A DNA stretch of 35,255 bases. It comes from a virus. Under the pieces are notes generated by a model. That model saw only the letters and a list, made by a program, of their open reading frames with translations, did no database searches and was not told where the DNA came from. Shown here one piece after another: positions 16,018 through 20,945 of this stretch; the first letter of the stretch is position 1, and every line of letters starts with the position of its first letter. The DNA is taken from IMG/VR virus record IMGVR_UViG_3300008450_000188, positions 1-35,255 of that record; one strand, 5' to 3'. The translations under genes and the position numbers were made by a program.

Positions 16018-16100
16018 GGGCTTCACATGCTAACTGGCGGTTACTAAGACCGTTCTTCCAACCACCTTAAAAAAGTGGAGTTAGCAGGTGAAGCCTTTTT
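16018..16100 (+). terminator. Three-way-junction RNA ending in a T-tract (attenuator-like)
   Basis: A long closing stem pairs 16018-16035 with 16079-16096, with a single A-G mismatch. Inside are two arms: 36-41 with 49-54 (CGGT/ACCG core), and 62-65 with 75-78 (CCAC/GTGG). The stem ends in GTGAAGCC followed by TTTTT, as in an intrinsic terminator. It ends 15 nt before the ATG of the replication gene, so it probably sets how much transcription reaches the replication genes, similar in position to lambda tR1. Confidence 0.6.
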
Positions 16101-16114
16101 CATGGGGCAAACAA

Positions 16115-16852
16115 ATGCATTATTATAAATTTAATATAGCAGACTATCGGAAAGACACTACACATCTAACTCCGATTGAACATTATATCTATCGTAGTCT
16201 TATAGACTGGTATTATTTAGATGAACAACCAATACCTAAAGAAACCCAGTCGGTTATTCGTCGGTTATCTTTGGGTTCTGATTCGGTTAATTTAGTTATT
16301 AACGTATTATCTGATTTCTTTGAATTAACTGATAAAGGCTACATTCATAAGCGTATTGATATTGAAATTGAAGAATATCATGGCATGCTTAAATCAAATA
16401 AACAAAATGGTAGCAAAGGTGGTAGGCCACCAAAGCAAGTCGTAGAGCCACAGAAAACCGAGTCGGTTAATTTCGCTAACCCAAAAGAACCCACTCGTAA
16501 CCCTAACCATAAACCAGAAACCATTAACCAAAAACCAATTAAATATATACCACCAATTCCTGCGGAATTATTTACTGAATATCAGGCTATTAGAAAAAGT
16601 AAACGTGCAGCACCTTTTACGGAACGTATGTATAACTCATTATGTAAGCAAGCATCACTAGCAGGGATAACTCCAGAGAAGGCAATTACTATTTGTTGTG
16701 AGAAAGGTTGGACTGGATTTGAAGCATCGTGGTTAAAACAAGATAAGCAAGCATCAACATTAAATGCAGCCTTATCAGTATTTAAACCACAGTACATTGC
16801 AGAACAAACAGCACACATTAAATTAGTTGGAGATAATCATGCAGAATTTTAA
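16115..16852 (+). CDS. Replication initiation protein, DUF1376 (YdaU-like) family (245 aa)
   Basis: The protein starts MHYYKFNIADYRKDTTHLTPIE and continues YIYRSLIDWYY, the standard opening of DUF1376 phage replication proteins, a winged-helix domain in the place of lambda O. A basic linker follows (KQNGSKGGRPPKQ, about residues 95-107) and then a C-terminal helical domain (about 150-235). ATG 16115 is preferred; an upstream GTG at 16088 falls inside the terminator-like stem. It likely binds the origin and recruits helicase with the next gene product. An origin may lie within or beside this gene. Confidence 0.82.
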   Translation: MHYYKFNIADYRKDTTHLTPIEHYIYRSLIDWYYLDEQPIPKETQSVIRRLSLGSDSVNLVINVLSDFFELTDKGYIHKRIDIEIEEYHGMLKSNKQNGSKGGRPPKQVVEPQKTESVNFANPKEPTRNPNHKPETINQKPIKYIPPIPAELFTEYQAIRKSKRAAPFTERMYNSLCKQASLAGITPEKAITICCEKGWTGFEASWLKQDKQASTLNAALSVFKPQYIAEQTAHIKLVGDNHAEF

Positions 16853-17315
16853 TTTACCAGCAGAATGGGTTGAACGTATCTTTATGCGACTACATGGTCG
16901 TTTTGGTAATAACTTTTTTGACAAGTTTAAAATTGGACAAGTAAACGAAGCTGGTGAGGATGTTGGGATTGCTAATGCAAAGGCTACATGGTCACTAGAG
17001 TTAGCTGGTGTAAGCGCAGAACGTATTAAAGCTGGATTAGATGCTAAGTATCAATATGCACCTAACTGTGATGAGTTTTTAAAGCATTGCGTAACAAATA
17101 ACATACAAGACTTTAAAGCATTGCCAGCACCAGTAAGCCATGAAGACAACAAGGCACACGCTGACAAACTTGCTTTATTTATTCACGAAAGATTAAAGCC
17201 AAAGACTGACTATCATGCCTGGGCTAAACGAATCTTACGCAATCCAAAGAACTTTCCAGAAACTTCAGTAGAAGCAGCACGTAAAGTTCTAGGGGATAAC
17301 TATGAAGTGGGTTGA
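16839..17315 (+). CDS. Replication protein P-like, putative helicase loader (158 aa)
   Basis: The motif WVERIFMRLHGRFGNNFFDKF followed by ANAKATWSLELAGVSAERIKAGLDA resembles the beginning of phage replication P-type proteins, and YAPNCDEFLKHC is typical of that group. Its position directly after the DUF1376 protein with a 14 nt overlap supports this. Start 16839 has GGAG at a 6 nt spacing. It probably loads the host DnaB helicase. There is no Walker motif. Confidence 0.65.
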   Translation: MQNFNLPAEWVERIFMRLHGRFGNNFFDKFKIGQVNEAGEDVGIANAKATWSLELAGVSAERIKAGLDAKYQYAPNCDEFLKHCVTNNIQDFKALPAPVSHEDNKAHADKLALFIHERLKPKTDYHAWAKRILRNPKNFPETSVEAARKVLGDNYEVG

Positions 17316-17463
17316 ACAAGACAAATACCACATAAGTTCTGGTGCATGGACTATAGCTAAATACTTTTCACCTGCTGGAGTTAAGTATGGCCTCAGCAAG
17401 ATGAACAAAAATCTTGGTTATTACGACACGCTAGAAAAAGCTAAACGAAATGCTAAAGATTAG
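17302..17463 (+). CDS. Small hypothetical protein (53 aa)
   Basis: The gene starts inside the end of the previous gene (14 nt overlap) with an AGGGG ribosome site. The protein is basic and has the pattern YHISSGAWTIAKYF, ending in TLEKAKRNAKD, like small beta-plus-helix domains found in phage early regions. No function can be assigned. The promoter of the next gene begins immediately after its stop. Confidence 0.6.
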   Translation: MKWVEQDKYHISSGAWTIAKYFSPAGVKYGLSKMNKNLGYYDTLEKAKRNAKD

Positions 17464-17492
17464 TTGCATATTTTATACAGCGTATATATAAT
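17464..17492 (+). promoter_or_regulatory. Promoter of the XRE regulator gene with internal palindromic operator
   Basis: TTGCAT (17464-17469), a 17-base spacer and TATAAT (17487-17492) make a strong sigma70-type promoter. The spacer holds a perfect palindrome, TATAC-AGC-GTATA (17474-17486), the size of a typical XRE-family operator half-site pair. Binding there would block RNA polymerase, so the regulator encoded at 17522 may repress itself. Confidence 0.7.
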
Positions 17493-17521
17493 AAATCCAT
17501 CAACGACAGAAAGGGTTATTA

Positions 17522-17764
17522 ATGACGCACACAGAGTTAAAAGAGTTACGCAGCAAAACAGGTTTATCACAGAAAGAGTTTGGCATTAAGCTGTTTAAGA
17601 CCAGGGATAGTATTGCCAAGTACGAGTCTGGCAAGTTTACGATTCCTGCTTACATGGATATTTTAGTTAAGGCTGTGTTTGATACTGAAGAATTTTTTGA
17701 AAAAGGTAAACGAATAGCTAATTGGGCAGATAATCAGACAACAAAGGAAAAAACAGTTGACTGA
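17522..17764 (+). CDS. XRE/Cro-type helix-turn-helix regulator (80 aa)
   Basis: Residues about 5-45 form the classic fold ELRSKTGLSQKEFGIKLF, then TRDSIAKYESGKFTIP, with SQKEFG as helix 2 and SIAKYESG as helix 3/4. It is a single DNA-binding domain without a dimerisation or cleavage domain, closer to Cro than to a CI repressor. It has its own promoter with a palindrome in the spacer, which suggests autoregulation. I see no integrase or divergent repressor gene, so a full lysogeny switch is not supported. Confidence 0.85.
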   Translation: MTHTELKELRSKTGLSQKEFGIKLFKTRDSIAKYESGKFTIPAYMDILVKAVFDTEEFFEKGKRIANWADNQTTKEKTVD

Positions 17765-17954
17765 GATTTCATGTAACGAATGGATTAAACGCATGAAGGA
17801 TGCTGGATTTAGTGGTAAGTTTAGAGCAGTTGATATAACAGGGAAGATAATTGTTAATGGTGAAATAAAGCAAGGCAAAATAGAAACGGTGAAAGTGGCT
17901 ACATCTGAAGAGTCACGCAGAAAAATAAAGGATATGTTTAAAAATGGAAGTTAA
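17757..17954 (+). CDS. Small hypothetical protein, TTG start (65 aa)
   Basis: TTG 17757 is preferred because an AAAGGA ribosome site lies 8 nt upstream and the overlap with the previous gene is 8 nt; the next in-frame ATG (17793) lacks a site. The protein is basic and mixed alpha/beta (FRAVDITGKIIVNGEIKQGKIETVKV). No family was recognised. Confidence 0.5.
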   Translation: MTEISCNEWIKRMKDAGFSGKFRAVDITGKIIVNGEIKQGKIETVKVATSEESRRKIKDMFKNGS

Positions 17955-18312
17955 AAATTTCAACATTAGTAGCAGTAACCTACCTTACCTATTTGAAAAA
18001 ATTAAGGCATTAGATTTATCACTTGGCTACGTAGCTAACGTAACAGTCAAATCACACACACGTAACCTAGAACAAAACTCACGTTTATGGAAGTTGTATG
18101 GTGCGATTGGAGATTACATTGGCGAATCACCAGACAAGATACATGAGTTGATGGGCTGGAAGTTTTTACGCAGTCAATCTACTGTAAATGGCGAAGCAAT
18201 TGAGGTGATAAAGAGTACGACTAAGCTGTCTACGGCAGAGATGGCTGATTACCAAAGGCACGTTGAGATATGGGCTGGCAGCATTGGATTTGTGTTCAAT
18301 GACGAAAGCTGA
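17944..18312 (+). CDS. ninB: NinB-like recombination protein (122 aa)
   Basis: NinB (lambda Orf) proteins bind ssDNA and SSB and stand in for RecFOR in phage recombination. The features seen here are RNLEQNSRLWKLYGAIGDYIGESPDKIHELMGWKFL at about residues 35-70 and a C-terminal STAEMADYQRHVEIWAGSIGF helix, both typical of the family. The gene sits as in the lambda nin region, before a Ref-like nuclease. It overlaps both neighbours (11 and 14 nt). Confidence 0.85.
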   Translation: MEVKNFNISSSNLPYLFEKIKALDLSLGYVANVTVKSHTRNLEQNSRLWKLYGAIGDYIGESPDKIHELMGWKFLRSQSTVNGEAIEVIKSTTKLSTAEMADYQRHVEIWAGSIGFVFNDES

Positions 18313-18559
18313 GAAAGAATACCTTAATCGTGTTGCAGAACTTGGCTGCATTATTTGTCGTATGCCAGCAGAGATACACCACCTACGCACAGGAATGGGA
18401 CTAGGAATGAGAAACGATTATAAGAACGCAATACCACTATGCCCAACGCATCATCGGACTGGTGGACATGGAGTAGCTTACCATGCAGGTCGGTTAGCAT
18501 TTGAGTCCCAATTCGGGACAGAAATAGAATTATTAGAGAAAGTGAGAAGTTTATTATGA
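18299..18559 (+). CDS. Ref-like HNH nuclease (86 aa)
   Basis: Residues 17-21 CIICR, then EIHHLRTG (about 26-33), then IPLCPTHHRTGGHGVAYH (about 46-63) match the phage Ref/HNH type, in which P1 Ref is a RecA-dependent nuclease. Cysteines and histidines for the zinc and metal sites are present (C17, C20, HH28-29, C49, HH52-53). ATG 18299 gives the standard short N-terminus (TKAEKEYLNRVAELGC). It probably acts in recombination with NinB, ERF and SSB. Confidence 0.8.
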   Translation: MTKAEKEYLNRVAELGCIICRMPAEIHHLRTGMGLGMRNDYKNAIPLCPTHHRTGGHGVAYHAGRLAFESQFGTEIELLEKVRSLL

Positions 18560-19158
18560 TAGTTTTTCGTAAGAAAGTAGACGCATGGGTAGTAACAGCT
18601 AGGGATTCAGATTGCCAAATAATTCATATCGGTGATTATAAAACACAAGAAGAAGCCAAGGCAGCAGAACAAGCATTTAAAGAGAAAAGACTAGCAGAGT
18701 CATACGCTAAACAAGAAGCAAAGCTAGACAGACAAGCAAAAGAGATGGTTGCTAGATATAACGTCTACCTAGAGTTTTGTGTATTGCCTAAGACTTTAAC
18801 TGACATGAAGCAACATTTAGATGCTGATAAAAATACTGCGTCTAATACAATTAAAAGTTTGATGGCCCGTGGATATTTAAAAAGCATTGTCATTAGCGAC
18901 ACCAGTTCACGCAAATATTATAGCTTTGTCACTATCAAGCTAATGAGTTACGAAGAAGCATTGGAATACGTGTCACCAAGAAAATACAAAACCAAGGCTA
19001 GTGAAAATGAAGCAACAATCCCTGGTGCAAGGGTAATTAACTTTGATGACAATAAATTGACCAAGCTATACATGACACAGCGTGCAATAGACAGGGCTAA
19101 TATGAAGTCACCTAAGAATTATGTTAGCGGTGCTTTAATGTCAACGGCGGATTGGTAA
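18556..19158 (+). CDS. Winged-helix hypothetical protein in the lambda-Q position (200 aa)
   Basis: The N-terminus (about 10-45, AWVVTARDSDCQIIHIGDYKTQEEAKAAEQ) resembles a small AP2-like beta domain; a charged helix follows, then a winged-helix-like part (about 75-125, LTDMKQHLDADKNTASNTIKSLMARGYLKSI). The C-terminus is basic. It lies after NinB and the Ref-like gene and just before the promoter that starts the late genes, where lambda encodes antiterminator Q. A regulatory role in late transcription is a guess from position plus DNA-binding appearance. The ATG overlaps the previous TGA. Confidence 0.55.
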   Translation: MIVFRKKVDAWVVTARDSDCQIIHIGDYKTQEEAKAAEQAFKEKRLAESYAKQEAKLDRQAKEMVARYNVYLEFCVLPKTLTDMKQHLDADKNTASNTIKSLMARGYLKSIVISDTSSRKYYSFVTIKLMSYEEALEYVSPRKYKTKASENEATIPGARVINFDDNKLTKLYMTQRAIDRANMKSPKNYVSGALMSTADW

Positions 19159-19391
19159 TGAGAGTTACTAGCGATGGTTCAAGCGCAAGCTACTACGAGT
19201 TGCCTAAAGATGCTAGTGAGTTGCAAGACTTAATTAGCGCAAAGAATATGAACGCACAGATAGGGGAGATATTTAGAGAGTGCTACAGGTATGGACAGGC
19301 ATCACATTGTGACGAGATACGAGGCATTAAAAAGATTTTATTCTATGCCAATGCTGAGTTGAAAAGATTAGCCAGTCAAGATAACTCCTAA
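19158..19391 (+). CDS. Conserved small phage protein (77 aa)
   Basis: ATG 19158 shares one base with the previous stop. The sequence SASYYELPKDASELQDLISAKNMNAQIGEIFRECYRYGQ.SHCDEIRGIKKILFYA is a frequent small phage protein, with a logic similar to DUF3310 proteins (a YRYG/YLWR-like core and a helix at the end). No biochemical role is known to me. It is the last gene before the late promoter region. Confidence 0.7.
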   Translation: MRVTSDGSSASYYELPKDASELQDLISAKNMNAQIGEIFRECYRYGQASHCDEIRGIKKILFYANAELKRLASQDNS

Positions 19392-19417
19392 CTGGCTATT
19401 AAATAGCAACAAATATG

Positions 19418-19489
19418 TTACTTATTCATTACGTACATAGTAACTTCAAAGCCAAAACGCATTTCTGTAGCAGCTGGTGTTGTCCACAT
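19418..19489 (-). CDS. pqqA: PqqA-like pyrroloquinoline quinone precursor peptide (23 aa)
   Basis: The reading frame on the minus strand gives a 23-residue peptide opening MWTTPAATEMR and continuing GFEVTMYVMNK. PqqA peptides are 22-24 residues with the pattern M-W-x-x-P, R-x-G-[FL]-E-V-T-x-Y; the Glu (E15) and Tyr (Y19) that become PQQ are both here at the right distance. AAGGA lies 8 nt before the ATG. No pqqBCDE is present, so the peptide would feed host PqqD/PqqE. It stands alone, antisense to its neighbours, beside the late promoter. PQQ is the cofactor of methanol dehydrogenase, which suggests a methylotroph host. It is an auxiliary metabolic gene by inference. Confidence 0.88.
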   Translation of the reverse strand: MWTTPAATEMRFGFEVTMYVMNK

Positions 19490-19533
19490 GATAGTAGTCC
19501 TTAATCTGTGATAAGCAAGATTGCTTGTATGTA

Positions 19534-19562
19534 ATAATGTTCTTAATGTTACAGGCTAACAA
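19534..19562 (-). promoter_or_regulatory. Possible promoter of pqqA
   Basis: On the minus strand TTGTTA (19557-19562), a 17-base spacer and CATTAT (19534-19539) form a moderate sigma70-type match. A perfect inverted repeat, AAGCAA-GA-TTGCTT (19513-19526), lies where transcription would start and could be an operator or leader hairpin. Confidence 0.4.
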
Positions 19563-19588
19563 TACAGAAAAGCATGATTTACGCTATA

Positions 19589-19617
19589 TTGACGCAAAGT
19601 AAGAGATATGATATAGT
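19589..19617 (+). promoter_or_regulatory. Strong rightward promoter for the late genes
   Basis: TTGACG (19589-19594), a 17-base spacer and TATAGT (19612-19617) preceded by TG (extended -10) make a near-consensus promoter. It is the only strong plus-strand promoter I see between 17492 and the late genes. Transcription should begin near 19624, about 10 nt before the first terminator hairpin. Confidence 0.8.
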
Positions 19618-19632
19618 CACGTAAAGATTTAT

Positions 19633-19659
19633 AGTAGTGCAATTTTGCATTACTTTTTT
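19633..19659 (+). terminator. Intrinsic terminator directly behind the late promoter
   Basis: AGTAGTGCA (19633-19641) pairs with TGCATTACT (19646-19654) around an ATTT loop, with one G-U pair, followed by six T. This would stop transcripts after roughly 35 nt unless RNA polymerase is modified, the arrangement seen at lambdoid late promoters. Confidence 0.75.
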
Positions 19660-19714
19660 ATTCCGGCGACAGTACATCGCTAGAAAGCAATCATTGCCCC
19701 TCAGACGTGATAGG

Positions 19715-19758
19715 GTAGACTCCGAGGTAGTCTAGTTGCGAGAACCTCCTACTTTTTT
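19715..19758 (+). terminator. Second terminator with competing antiterminator in the late leader
   Basis: GTAG (19715-19718) plus GAGGT (19724-19728) can pair with ACCTC-CTAC (19744-19752), followed by six T (19753-19758). An alternative hairpin, TAGACT (19716-19721) with AGTCTA (19729-19734), uses the same bases and excludes the first. Smaller hairpins (GCGA/TCGC, CCC/GGG) fill 19660-19714. The ribosome site of the next gene (AAGGA, 19759-19763) begins directly after the T-tract. Confidence 0.55.
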
Positions 19759-19768
19759 AAGGATAGTT

Positions 19769-20137
19769 ATGGGCTTATTGGACATTAAAGAAGGTATCGT
19801 ATCTGTTAAAGAGAACGACGCAAACACAGAAAATGCCATTAAAAACTATTCCCTTGGGCCATTAAACCCAAACTTACCTAACAAAGAATACTGGTCAAAG
19901 ATGGCCAAGTCATTCCGAATCACTCCAGACGAAGCTAAACGTCAACGCTGCGGTAACTGCGAATACTACGAAAATACTCCATCAATGCTTGAGATGATGG
20001 AAGAAATCCCATTAAACAAATACGACCTATACGATGGTCAAGCCCAACGTGGCTATTGCCATAAGCTAGACTTTATTTGCCATAACTCCCGTCTATGTTC
20101 TGTATGGGAAGAAAAAGAATTTGAGATGGAGGATTAA
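19769..20137 (+). CDS. Cysteine-rich metal-binding protein, first late gene (122 aa)
   Basis: ATG 19769 is chosen for AAGGA with a 5 nt spacer; an upstream in-frame TTG at 19736 lies in the leader hairpin. The N-terminus (LLDIKEGIVSVKE) precedes a C-terminal domain with CGNCEYY (about 62-68), then GYCHKLDFICHNSRLCSVWE, giving five cysteines and a histidine in a pattern like high-potential iron-sulfur or zinc proteins often seen in phages. The function is unknown. Confidence 0.7.
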   Translation: MGLLDIKEGIVSVKENDANTENAIKNYSLGPLNPNLPNKEYWSKMAKSFRITPDEAKRQRCGNCEYYENTPSMLEMMEEIPLNKYDLYDGQAQRGYCHKLDFICHNSRLCSVWEEKEFEMED

Positions 20138-20139
20138 TT

Positions 20140-20301
20140 ATGCGTAATATGGATAAGATTGCAGCAAAGATTGGCAAAGTAATGGGCGAGTATAAAGACA
20201 AAGAGTTACATTCAGGCAAAGGTGGCAAGATAGTTAAGTCACGTAAGCAAGCTATTGCAATCGCCTTGTCAGAAGGTGACAAAATGAAAGGCAAAAAATA
20301 A
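20140..20301 (+). CDS. Small basic protein, DUF6496-like (53 aa)
   Basis: The sequence IGKVMGEYKDKELHSGKGGKIVKSRKQAIAIALSE matches a common small basic phage protein. A strong ribosome site (GGAGG) precedes the ATG. It is probably a virion or packaging-associated DNA-binding peptide, as it opens a run of lysine-rich genes leading to the terminase. The stop shares a base with the next ATG. Confidence 0.75.
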   Translation: MRNMDKIAAKIGKVMGEYKDKELHSGKGGKIVKSRKQAIAIALSEGDKMKGKK

Positions 20302-20441
20302 TGCGTGACATGAACAAAATTGCTGAAAAGATGGACAAACTCTGGTCAGGTGGCAAGTTCCGTACTGCCAAACCAAAGAAGACAGAGGAAACATACAAGA
20401 CCATAGACGCTGAAATGGCTAAATTCGCTAAAGGCAAGTAA
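20301..20441 (+). CDS. Small lysine-rich protein (46 aa)
   Basis: The 46-residue basic peptide (MRDMNKIAEKMDKLWSGGKF, ending AKFAKGK) lies in a TAATG overlap with its upstream neighbour. Its opening MRDMNKIAEKM resembles the MRNMDKIAAKI of that neighbour, so the two may be ancient duplicates. The function is unknown. Confidence 0.65.
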   Translation: MRDMNKIAEKMDKLWSGGKFRTAKPKKTEETYKTIDAEMAKFAKGK

Positions 20442-20442
20442 C

Positions 20443-20598
20443 ATGGCTAAACAAGGTCTATACGCAAACATTCACGCTAAACGCAAGCGCATTGAAGAAG
20501 GCTCTGGCGAAAAGATGAACAAGGTTGGTTCTAAGAACGCACCTTCAGACAAAGACTTTAAAGACGCAGCCAAGACTAAAAAGAAAGCTAAGAAATAA
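20443..20598 (+). CDS. Conserved basic phage protein (51 aa)
   Basis: The pattern LYANIHAKRKRIEEGSGEKMNKVGSKNAPS..DFKDAAKT followed by a poly-lysine end is widespread among tailed phages near head genes. It may be a minor virion component. It lies 1 nt after the previous stop and in TAATG overlap with the next gene. Confidence 0.75.
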   Translation: MAKQGLYANIHAKRKRIEEGSGEKMNKVGSKNAPSDKDFKDAAKTKKKAKK

Positions 20599-20858
20599 TG
20601 GCTAAAGACCCACGACTAGATAGAATTGGTGTAACTGGCTACAATAAGCCTAAAGCCACACCAGGTCATCCAACTAAAAGCCATGTTGTAGTTGCCAAAG
20701 AAGGTGACACAATAAAGACAATTAGATTTGGTCAGCAAGGCGTAAAGGGTAGTCCGGATGGCAGCAAGCGCAACGAATCATTTAAAGCCCGTCACGCAGA
20801 CAACATTGCTAAAGGAAAACTATCTGCTGCATACTGGGCCAATAAGGTTAAATGGTAG
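20598..20858 (+). CDS. Conserved phage protein (86 aa)
   Basis: The sequence KDPRLDRIGVTGYNKPK.TPGHPTKSHVVVAKEGDTIKTIRFGQQGVKGSP and the end FKARHADNIAKGKLSAAYWANKVKW are nearly invariant among many phage homologues. It is a basic, probably virion-associated protein of unknown role, usually found near terminase and portal genes as here. Confidence 0.8.
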   Translation: MAKDPRLDRIGVTGYNKPKATPGHPTKSHVVVAKEGDTIKTIRFGQQGVKGSPDGSKRNESFKARHADNIAKGKLSAAYWANKVKW

Positions 20859-20939
20859 ATGAACGACCATTGGGCAATAATACTATTAGCTGTAATAGCT
20901 AACTTAACACTCGTTATAAACGCAATACATCATTGGTAG
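20859..20939 (+). CDS. Mini membrane protein (26 aa)
   Basis: The frame has a start directly after the previous TAG and encodes one hydrophobic segment with polar ends (MNDHWAIILLAVIANLTLV, ending NAIHHW). Such tiny single-span proteins are common in phages, but with no clear ribosome site the call is tentative. Confidence 0.4.
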   Translation: MNDHWAIILLAVIANLTLVINAIHHW

Positions 20940-20945
20940 ATATTT

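Noticed and set aside
16088-16114. GTG start for the DUF1376 protein
   Set aside because: The extra nine codons are the 3' arm and T-tract of the terminator-like stem, and family members begin at the M-H-Y-Y equivalent.
17522-17764. Lysogeny repressor
   Set aside because: The protein is one HTH domain only, with no cleavage or dimerisation domain, and the genome shows no integrase, excisionase or partition gene. Temperate life is not supported.
19660-19768. tRNA, tmRNA or hammerhead ribozyme in the late leader
   Set aside because: No T-loop, anticodon arm or acceptor pairing was found, and the hammerhead core bases are missing. The hairpins fit an attenuated leader better.
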